Part shown: piece by piece, positions 4,851-10,852 of the stretch
How the letters are laid out: the number at the start of each line of letters is the position of its first letter
How positions within the stretch are numbered: the first letter of the stretch is position 1
Origin: Methanobacteriota archaeon
GTDB taxonomy: Archaea > Thermoplasmatota > Thermoplasmata > RBG-16-68-12
DNA: 16,098 bases
NCBI GenBank assembly: GCA_005878995.1
Contig: VBME01000156.1
Span: forward strand, 1 to 16,098
Direction: 5' to 3'
The notes under the pieces: model-generated
What the model saw: only the letters and a program-made list of their open reading frames with translations
What the model was told of the DNA's origin: nothing
The model's database searches: none
Made by a program: the position numbers and the translations under genes

Positions 4851-7697
4851 ATGTCCGCGCGGGGCCTCCCCCGCGTCGGTTCAGGCGCCCACCGATCTTC
4901 CATGGCCCAGACGACACCCTCCGAGGTCACGGGGGCGAGCAGCGGAGCCCCCGTTGCCGTCCTCGTGATCGACGGGAACGAGGAGCACCAGATCCTCAGC
5001 GTCGCAGCCCTCACTCGTCGGAAGTGGATCGTCCGCACCGCAGCGTCCCGTCGGCAAGGGCTGCAGCTCGCCCTCGCGTACTATTTCGACGCAATCGTCA
5101 TCGCCAGTAAGCTGCGCGACGGCAGCGGGATCGAGCTGCTGCGGGCGCTCGCGGGGCGCCTTCCCGGAACTCCGGTCATTTTCGTCGTGCCGCCGGATGG
5201 CGAAGAGGCCGCGTTGCAGGCGATGGAGTCTGGCGCCCAATCTTATATCGTGAAGACGCCGCGCTACAATGAGCTCCTGCCCGCCATCGTGTGGGAGCAC
5301 GTCGAGGAGGCGCGGAACCGGAAGCGGCTCATCGAGACGGAGCAGGTCCGGGCCCAGGTCGTCACGGAACGGAAGACGGTCGAAGAACGGCTGTCCCAGA
5401 GCCAGGCCCGCTTGAGGATGGTCCTCGAACAGGCGCCCCTCCTCCTGTGGAGCACGGATCAAGACCTGCGGGTCACATCCGCGATGGGAGCGGGCCTCCA
5501 AGGCTTGGAGCTGCCTCAAGGCCAGGAGCGCGGCCTCACGCTGTATGAATACTTCAATGTCCGAGACGACGACATGGAGCCGATCGCGGCCCACCGCCGG
5601 GCGCTCCTGGGAGAGAGCGTCGCCACGCAGATCGAATGGCACGGCCGGTCGTACGACGTGCACATCGAACCGCTCCGTTCGGGCGACGGCGGGATCCTCG
5701 GGACGATCGGCGTGGCGCTCGACGTCTCGGAGCGCACCCGGACGGAGGAGAGCCTGCGGCGGAGCGATGTGCGGTTCCAGCTCCTCGGGCGCGCGACGAA
5801 CGACGTCGTGTGGGACTGGGATTTCCAGACGGACGGCATGTGGATCAACGAGAACCTGGCGGCCGCATTCGGATACCGCGCCGAAGATGTCGAGCCCACC
5901 GGCGCATGGTGGGAGGAGCACCTCCATCCGGACGATCGCGGACGGATTGCGGAGGGGATCCAAGGGCTCATCCAGAGCGGCGGTTCCGCCTGGAGCGCGG
6001 AGTACCGGTTCCGGCGCAAGGACGGAGCGTACGCGACCGTGGTGGATCGCGGCTACGTGTTCCACGACCCCTCGGGACATCCGGTGCGCATGATTGGATC
6101 CACGATGGACGTCACGAGACAGCGGAAGGCGGAGGCGATCCAATCCGCCGTCTACAAGATCTCCGAAGCCGCGAACTCCGCGAAGCACCTACAGGAACTG
6201 TACCGGCAGATCCACAAGGTCATTGGCGGGCTCATGCCCGCGACGAACTTCTACATCGCCCTATACGAAGACCGGACGAAGACCCTGAGCTTCCCGTATT
6301 TCGTCGACGAGGCCGAAGCCCCTCCGCCGCCGCAGGAACTCGGCCGCGGTCTCACCGAATACGTCCTCCGGACCGGCCGGCCCCTCCTCGCGTCTCCGCA
6401 GGTCTTCGAGGACCTCACCCGGACCGGCGAGGTCGAACTCGTCGGGCCGCCATCCGTCGACTGGGTCGGCGCCCCGCTCGCCAGCCAAGGGAAGGCGATC
6501 GGCGTGATTGTGGTCCAGAGCTACAAGGAAGGCGTCCGGTTCGTCGAGGAAGACAAGGCCGTCCTCAACTTCGTCTCCGAGCAGGTCGCGATGGCGATCG
6601 AGCGAAAGCGCACGCACGAGAGCTTCCTCCAAACCTCGTCCGAGCTCGAGGCGATCTTCCGCGCGGTCCCGGACCTGTACTTCCGCCTCTCGGCCGACGG
6701 GACGATCCTCGGATACTACGCGGGCCGCTACGCCGACCTCTACGTTCCCCCGGAGTCCTTCATCGGGCGGCGAATCCACGAGGTCCTCCCGAAAGACGTG
6801 GGGGACCCGTTCGCGCGAGCGATGCGAAAAGTCCTCGAGACGAACGGGCTCGTGACGATGGAATATTCGCTCGAGGTCCCATCGGGCCGGAAGGAGTTCG
6901 AAGCCCGGATCCTCCCGCTAATCAACGACCAAGTCGTCCTCGTGGTTCGAGACATCACGGAGCGGAAGGCCGCCGAGTCCGCGCTCAAAGCTTCGACGGA
7001 ACGGCTCCTCGAGTCGGAGCGGCTCGCCACGCTGGGCCAGCTCGCCGGGTTCATCGCTCATGAGCTGAATACGCCCTTCACGAACATTTCCCTCCTGACG
7101 GACGCGGTCGCGCGGCGGGTGCAAGACGGTTCGGTGACGGAGAAGCTCGAGAAGATCCACGAGGAGCGACGTCGGGCCGCCGAAATCATTCGGGAGCTCG
7201 TGGGCTTGTCCCGGAGCCGACCCGTCACGGTCGACGTGGACCTCCGATCGATCGTCGAGAGGGCGGTCGACGAAGTCCGACGCCACCGGAAAACGGGCGT
7301 GGCCTTCGAGGTCGGCCTCGGAGAGGTCACCGTCCCGGTGAGGGCGGACCCCCTGCAACTTCAAGAGGTCGTGATGAATCTCCTCCGGAATGCGATCGAC
7401 GCGACGAATCGCGGCGCGGTCCGAGTCCGCCTCGAGCAGCGGCCGGGATTCCACGCGATTGTCGTGTCGGATACGGGGACCGGGATGACGCCGGAGGTCT
7501 TGTCTCACGCCTTCGACCCCTTCTTCACGACGAAGGTGCGTCGCCAGGGGCTGGGCATCGGCCTCCCGCTCTCGAAGTACATCGTGGCGAACCATGGGGG
7601 GACGATCGAAGTGACATCGGAGCCGGGGAAAGGATCGACCTTCACGGTCCTGTTGCCCCGAGGGGACCGATCACATGAGGATCCTGATCGCGGATGA
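4851..7697 (+). CDS. Multi-domain sensor histidine kinase (pseudo-receiver, PAS, PAS, GAF, PAS, HisKA, HATPase)
   Basis: This is a 948-aa predicted soluble kinase with no membrane segment. Domains from the ATG at 4851 are: a receiver-like domain (36-150), a coiled linker, PAS (186-297), PAS/PAC (306-428, with HPDDR and EYRFRRKDG), GAF (430-584), PAS (593-708, ending RDITERKAAE), HisKA (phosphoacceptor H737 in AHELNTPF) and HATPase. The HATPase has N-box NLLRNAIDA, G1 DTGTGM, F-box FDPFFTTK and G2 GLGIGL, so the kinase core looks intact. In the receiver-like domain the phosphoacceptor Asp is Ala85 (codon 5103-5105) and the second acidic residue and the Thr/Ser are missing, though Lys135 is present. 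Its last 23 nt overlap the response regulator start, implying translational coupling. The ligand is unknown. Confidence 0.93.
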   Translation: MSARGLPRVGSGAHRSSMAQTTPSEVTGASSGAPVAVLVIDGNEEHQILSVAALTRRKWIVRTAASRRQGLQLALAYYFDAIVIASKLRDGSGIELLRALAGRLPGTPVIFVVPPDGEEAALQAMESGAQSYIVKTPRYNELLPAIVWEHVEEARNRKRLIETEQVRAQVVTERKTVEERLSQSQARLRMVLEQAPLLLWSTDQDLRVTSAMGAGLQGLELPQGQERGLTLYEYFNVRDDDMEPIAAHRRALLGESVATQIEWHGRSYDVHIEPLRSGDGGILGTIGVALDVSERTRTEESLRRSDVRFQLLGRATNDVVWDWDFQTDGMWINENLAAAFGYRAEDVEPTGAWWEEHLHPDDRGRIAEGIQGLIQSGGSAWSAEYRFRRKDGAYATVVDRGYVFHDPSGHPVRMIGSTMDVTRQRKAEAIQSAVYKISEAANSAKHLQELYRQIHKVIGGLMPATNFYIALYEDRTKTLSFPYFVDEAEAPPPPQELGRGLTEYVLRTGRPLLASPQVFEDLTRTGEVELVGPPSVDWVGAPLASQGKAIGVIVVQSYKEGVRFVEEDKAVLNFVSEQVAMAIERKRTHESFLQTSSELEAIFRAVPDLYFRLSADGTILGYYAGRYADLYVPPESFIGRRIHEVLPKDVGDPFARAMRKVLETNGLVTMEYSLEVPSGRKEFEARILPLINDQVVLVVRDITERKAAESALKASTERLLESERLATLGQLAGFIAHELNTPFTNISLLTDAVARRVQDGSVTEKLEKIHEERRRAAEIIRELVGLSRSRPVTVDVDLRSIVERAVDEVRRHRKTGVAFEVGLGEVTVPVRADPLQLQEVVMNLLRNAIDATNRGAVRVRLEQRPGFHAIVVSDTGTGMTPEVLSHAFDPFFTTKVRRQGLGIGLPLSKYIVANHGGTIEVTSEPGKGSTFTVLLPRGDRSHEDPDRG

Positions 7698-8739
7698 CGA
7701 CGAGACCCTGCGAAGCGAGCTCGCGGGGATCCTCCGCGAAGACGGTCACGAGGTCGTCGCCGCGGCGGACGGCGGCGAGGCCCTGCGAGCCGTCGAACGG
7801 GAATCGTTCGACGTGGCCCTCCTCGATCTGAAGATGCCGAAGGCGTCCGGCCTGGACGTCCTCCATCGCCTTCGGGTTGTCCGTCCCGAGACGGCCGTGG
7901 TCGTGGTCACGGGCCAGGGCACGATCGACGCCGCGGTCGAAGCGATGAAAGCGGGCGCCATTGATTTCGTCGAGAAGCCGTACGAAGTCGAAGCCCTCCA
8001 ACGCACGCTGCGAGCGGTTGAAGAGGAACGACGGACCCGGGCGATGCTGGGTTCCATGCCGGCCGACGCGACGATATCGCGCATCCTCTCCGATGCCGCG
8101 TCCCGAGGCGTGCTTTTCGCGGTCATTGGCCCCAAAGCCAGTGCGCCGTCGGGGGCGACCCGCGTCCTCCGCATTGCCGAGGACGGGCGACCGCCTGACG
8201 TCTTTGCGCCGACGCAGCTGTACCAGCTGAATGCCGCGATTGACGCGCATGTGCTCCAGGCCGACCGCCCCGTCGTCTATGCCGCCGACCTCGGTCTGCT
8301 CGAATCGCTGCACGGGATCGGGGACATGCGGGCTTGGGTGCGCCATGTGAGCGGAAAGTGCGGCGGCAAAGGGGGCGTCCTCGTGCTGGCCGCCCCGGAT
8401 CGGGCGCTCGCGGCAGAGGTGCAGCAGGGCGTCGACGCGAACGCGCCGTCGGAAGCTCTCCAGGGCATGCTCGAATGCCTCGCGAATCCGATTCGTCGCG
8501 CCGTCGTGGGATACGTCTCGGCCTCCGGTCCCGTCGCGTACTCGGCGATCCTCAAGAAGAACTTCGTCGACTCCTCGTCGAAGCTCTCGTTCCACTTGCA
8601 GAAGCTCCAGTTCGACGGACTCCTCGCGAAGGTCGATGCCGGCCACTACGCAGTCACGGACGCGGGACAGCGCGCGTGGCAGGTGGTGCGCGCCCTTTCG
8701 GAGCGCGGACATCCCTCCCTCCTGGTATCAAGGTCGTAA
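7675..8739 (+). CDS. Response regulator: receiver, DUF835-like middle domain, winged helix
   Basis: The 354-aa protein starts inside the kinase gene (23-nt overlap), so it is the likely phosphorylation partner. The receiver (1-118) has a complete active site: D7/D8, phosphoacceptor D51 in LLDLKMP, T79 and K101 in EKPYE. Residues about 142-245 have a DUF835-like pattern: a first strand GVLFAVIG, then FAPTQLYQLNAAIDA, a VVYAADLGLLESL core and VLVLAAPDRAL. This is a plausible but divergent match. Residues 262-345 form an ArsR-type winged helix (LECLANPIRRAVVGYV, then SSKLSFHLQKLQFDGLL, then a wing ending YAVTDAGQRA). A DNA-binding output makes it a candidate transcription factor. Its TAA stop lies within a degenerate copy of the palindrome found near pelota. 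Confidence 0.9.
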   Translation: MRILIADDDETLRSELAGILREDGHEVVAAADGGEALRAVERESFDVALLDLKMPKASGLDVLHRLRVVRPETAVVVVTGQGTIDAAVEAMKAGAIDFVEKPYEVEALQRTLRAVEEERRTRAMLGSMPADATISRILSDAASRGVLFAVIGPKASAPSGATRVLRIAEDGRPPDVFAPTQLYQLNAAIDAHVLQADRPVVYAADLGLLESLHGIGDMRAWVRHVSGKCGGKGGVLVLAAPDRALAAEVQQGVDANAPSEALQGMLECLANPIRRAVVGYVSASGPVAYSAILKKNFVDSSSKLSFHLQKLQFDGLLAKVDAGHYAVTDAGQRAWQVVRALSERGHPSLLVSRS

Positions 8740-8750
8740 ACACGTTTCCG
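8733..8750. promoter_or_regulatory. Degenerate third copy of the palindrome
   Basis: TCGTAAACACGTTTCCG (8734-8750) matches the 18-nt copy at 1235-1252 in about 14 positions, keeping GTAAACA and GTTT. It spans the stop codon of the response regulator and lies about 54 nt upstream of the TATA box of the CheY-like gene. No other near match was seen in the window. The match could be chance, but both the promoter context and the embedded TAA stop repeat the arrangement ahead of pelota. Confidence 0.4.
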
Positions 8751-8792
8751 TACGCGCCCAACGTCGGCTTGTCAACTGGCCTCAACTAGCCG

Positions 8793-8801
8793 CTATATAT
8801 T
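8793..8801 (+). promoter_or_regulatory. TATA box for the CheY-like / winged-helix gene pair
   Basis: CTATATATT is a strong box in a GC-rich context. Transcription should start near 8823, leaving a leader of about 9 nt that carries GGGAGG (8822-8827) as a possible ribosome-binding site 4 nt before the ATG at 8832. Confidence 0.65.
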
Positions 8802-8831
8802 CCCTGCTCCCCATCGACATCGGGAGGGACG

Positions 8832-9233
8832 ATGATTAGCCTGGCGCCAGAGGTCAAGGATGGGGGTGCCTGCATTCTCGTCGTCGACGACGACGAGGGG
8901 GTGCGGGAGAACCTTGCCGAGTTGTTCGAAGTCGTGGGCTACTCCGTCCTCACCGCCGGGAATGCGGTCGAGGCGATGGAGAAACTTTCGGCGCACGAGG
9001 TGGACCTGCTTCTCACCGACTACCGGATGCCGGGTCCGAACGGGGTCGAACTGATTGAATCGGCCCGCCGGACGAAGCCGGGCATGCGGGCGGTCCTGAT
9101 GACCGCCTTCGGGGACAGCTTCACGGAAATCGACAGCGTCCGCCGCGGAGCGATCGGCTACCTGAACAAGCCGTTTGAGGCGGACGAGATTACGGGCCTC
9201 GTCGCGCGGATCCTCGCGCTCAAGGGGGAATAA
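8832..9233 (+). CDS. Stand-alone CheY-like receiver protein
   Basis: The 133-aa protein is one receiver domain with a short N-terminal tail. The active site is complete: D19-D21 in LVVDDDEG, phosphoacceptor D63 in LLLTDYRMPG, T91 in LMTAFG and K113 in LNKPFE. No output domain follows. The next gene starts 3 nt after this stop and encodes a winged-helix protein, so the pair resembles a response regulator split in two. It has its own promoter (8793-8801) and a GGGAGG ahead of the ATG, so it can be expressed apart from the kinase operon. It could be phosphorylated by the upstream kinase, act as a phosphate sink, or serve another kinase. The sequence does not decide. Confidence 0.93.
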   Translation: MISLAPEVKDGGACILVVDDDEGVRENLAELFEVVGYSVLTAGNAVEAMEKLSAHEVDLLLTDYRMPGPNGVELIESARRTKPGMRAVLMTAFGDSFTEIDSVRRGAIGYLNKPFEADEITGLVARILALKGE

Positions 9234-9236
9234 ACC

Positions 9237-9611
9237 ATGCAAGCACTGCAGGTGAGCCAAACCATCATGGACGAGTATTCGGCGCGGATCCTTCTCGGGA
9301 CCTTCGACCATCCCGTCTCCGCGTTGGACATCAGTCGCCGGTTCGCAATCCCAATCGCGGCGTGCTACCGCCGGATCAAGGAGCTCGAGGGCCTCGGCCT
9401 CGTGTACGTCGAAGCGGCGCTCCCCTCACGGAACGGCAAAGGGCTCCAGCTCTACCGGTCCCGCCTCCGATCCGTCCGGATTGCCTTCGAGGACGGGAAG
9501 CTTCGGGCCCGCGTTGAGCTCGGTCGCGACGGCGTCATGCCGGACGAGAACGAGGTCACGGAGCAGGTCGTGAATCTCCGCGAGCCATCGGCGGTCCCGC
9601 AGGCTTTGTAG
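9237..9611 (+). CDS. Winged helix-turn-helix protein paired with the CheY-like gene
   Basis: The 124-aa protein carries an N-terminal winged helix (about residues 10-62). ARILLGTFDHPVSALDISRRF is followed by the recognition helix IPIAACYRRIKELEGLGLV and a wing strand, like ArsR/MarR-type DNA-binding domains. The C-terminal half (70-124) is charged, with a strand pair RSVRIAFEDGKLRARVEL, and may mediate dimerisation or protein contacts. The ATG is 3 nt after the receiver gene's stop, with GGGGGAA at 9224-9230 as ribosome-binding sequence, so it is in the same transcript. It is inferred to be the DNA-binding output of the receiver and could bind the palindromes, like the larger regulator. Confidence 0.85.
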   Translation: MQALQVSQTIMDEYSARILLGTFDHPVSALDISRRFAIPIAACYRRIKELEGLGLVYVEAALPSRNGKGLQLYRSRLRSVRIAFEDGKLRARVELGRDGVMPDENEVTEQVVNLREPSAVPQAL

Positions 9612-9612
9612 G
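9601..9612 (+). promoter_or_regulatory. Weak TATA-like box for the MazG-like gene
   Basis: AGGCTTTGTAGG is centred 26 nt upstream of the ATG at 9632 and overlaps the stop of the winged-helix gene. The spacing fits leaderless transcription but the box is poor. Read-through from upstream is equally possible. Confidence 0.3.
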
Positions 9613-9631
9613 TGTGCTCCCATTCGGTCCC

Positions 9632-9976
9632 ATGGTTGACGGGACTACGACGGTCGCCGCGTTGCGGTCGCAGGTGCGGCACTTCGTCCGGGAACGGGAT
9701 TGGGAGCGATTTCAGCTCCCGAAGGACCTCGCAATCGCGATTTCGATTGAGGCATCCGAGCTCCTCGAGCGGTTCCTTTGGCGCGAGCCGGCCCCCGCGG
9801 CGACCCTGTCTTCCGAGGATCGGTCCGCCGTCGCGGAGGAACTCGCGGACGTCGTGATTTATAGCCTCGGCCTTGTGGACGCCCTCGAGGTCGATCTCTC
9901 CGACGCGGTCCTCGCGAAGCTCAAGAAGGACGAGGCGAAGTATCCCGCCGACCGCTTCCGAGGCCGTGCCCCCTAG
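9632..9976 (+). CDS. MazG-like nucleotide pyrophosphohydrolase
   Basis: The 114-aa protein belongs to the all-alpha NTP pyrophosphohydrolases that remove unwanted (d)NTPs, giving NMP and pyrophosphate. The opening RSQVRHFVRERDWERFQLPKDLA and the metal site are typical of the short dCTPase/RS21-C6-like branch: E40-x-x-E43 in SIEASELLERF and E69-E70-x-x-D73 in AEELADVVIYSL, then KLKKDEAKYP. The ATG at 9632 is preferred over the upstream GTG at 9614 because the family begins near it and a TATA-like box is spaced for it. It is only 20 nt after the winged-helix gene. Its stop overlaps the stop of the convergent exonuclease gene (shared CTAG). The exact substrate cannot be read from sequence. Confidence 0.88.
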   Translation: MVDGTTTVAALRSQVRHFVRERDWERFQLPKDLAIAISIEASELLERFLWREPAPAATLSSEDRSAVAEELADVVIYSLGLVDALEVDLSDAVLAKLKKDEAKYPADRFRGRAP

Positions 9977-10758
9977 CGCGGACGCGGGAGCCGATCCGCC
10001 GTGACGAAGCCACCGTCGAGACACAGGGAGCGGAGTCCCTCGTAAGCCAGCTCCGCGAGCGGTTCGAGGTTCACGACATCCTCCATGTTGTACTCGAGCA
10101 GGAGATCCAGGGCATCGTCGTCGCCCGCGTCGTACGCATGCCACAATCGGACCGCGTCGAAGCCCGCAAGGCCCGAGGTCTCTTCACTCCGCAAGATTCC
10201 GACTTGGGTCTCGATCGCCTTGAGGCCGCCGACGAATCCGAGGCGCCTCAGCGGATGGAGCAGGTCGAGATGGATCTGGTCCAACGCCATCCGCGGAAAC
10301 GCCTTCCGGAGGAAAGGGACGTCAAACCGTGAGCCGTTGAACGTGACGAGGAGTTTCGCTCGAGCCATCGCGGCGGGGAGGTCTTCGAGGTTGTCTCCCT
10401 GGACAAAGGAGCGTTTCCGCGCGCCGTCGTACACCCCGACCACCGTGATCGCATCCCGGCCGATCGAGAGGCCCGTCGTCTCGATGTCGAGGAACGCGAT
10501 CGCATGCCGGAACTCGCGCCACGCCCGCCAATGGTCGCGTGGCCAGAGGCCTCGCGCGAAATACCGGTGCCGGCCTCGGCGCAGCGCCTCCGAGGACCGC
10601 GTGAGCTCGTCCTCAATCCGGTGCCCGAGTTTGAGGGAAAGCCGTCGTGGCCGTCGCGCCGCAGAAAAGTCGTCCCACGTTCGGATCCCCATCCGCCACA
10701 GCCGTTCCTCGGTCCGGTAGCCGACGCCCGGCACATGGACGAACGTTTCGCGCAGCAT
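9973..10758 (-). CDS. YprB-like RNase H-fold exonuclease (DEDDy type)
   Basis: The 261-aa product has an N-terminal helix-hairpin-helix-like motif (VPGVGYRTEERLWRMGIRTWDDF, residues 9-31) followed by a 3'-5' exonuclease-like RNase H fold. The catalytic set is complete: D91 and E93 in FLDIETTGL (ExoI), N141 and D146 in TFNGSRFDVPFL (ExoII), and Y223 and D227 in YNMEDVVN (ExoIII). This fits the YprB / RNase_H_2 family. The substrate, DNA or RNA, is not known. ATG 10758 was chosen because MLRETFVHVPGVG matches the family opening; upstream frame is open but runs into the tgtA region. It is divergent from tgtA across 94 nt and tail to tail with the MazG-like gene. Confidence 0.88.
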   Translation of the reverse strand: MLRETFVHVPGVGYRTEERLWRMGIRTWDDFSAARRPRRLSLKLGHRIEDELTRSSEALRRGRHRYFARGLWPRDHWRAWREFRHAIAFLDIETTGLSIGRDAITVVGVYDGARKRSFVQGDNLEDLPAAMARAKLLVTFNGSRFDVPFLRKAFPRMALDQIHLDLLHPLRRLGFVGGLKAIETQVGILRSEETSGLAGFDAVRLWHAYDAGDDDALDLLLEYNMEDVVNLEPLAELAYEGLRSLCLDGGFVTADRLPRPR

Positions 10759-10816
10759 CCTCGCGATCGAAACTGCGCGCCGCAGAAAGCCCTTGCGGGG
10801 AGGTCCGCGGAGCCGC

Positions 10817-10830
10817 GGAAAAGCCTTATT
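10817..10830 (+). promoter_or_regulatory. TATA box for tgtA
   Basis: GGAAAAGCCTTATT is centred about 26 nt upstream of the GTG at 10853. This decides between the in-frame upstream extension and the GTG, and supports a leaderless transcript that begins at the GTG. Confidence 0.65.
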
Positions 10831-10852
10831 CGCGGCGGTCTCATGGCCGCAC

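Noticed and set aside
4881..6188. Long minus-strand open frame (435 codons) opposite the histidine kinase
   Set aside because: It lies wholly antisense to clear PAS and GAF domains, has no family motif and is Arg/Pro/Leu-rich, typical of shadow frames in GC-rich DNA.
5636..7063. Long plus-strand frame (475 codons) inside the histidine kinase
   Set aside because: It is an out-of-frame reading of the kinase gene, dominated by Arg, Pro and Gly, with no recognisable domain.
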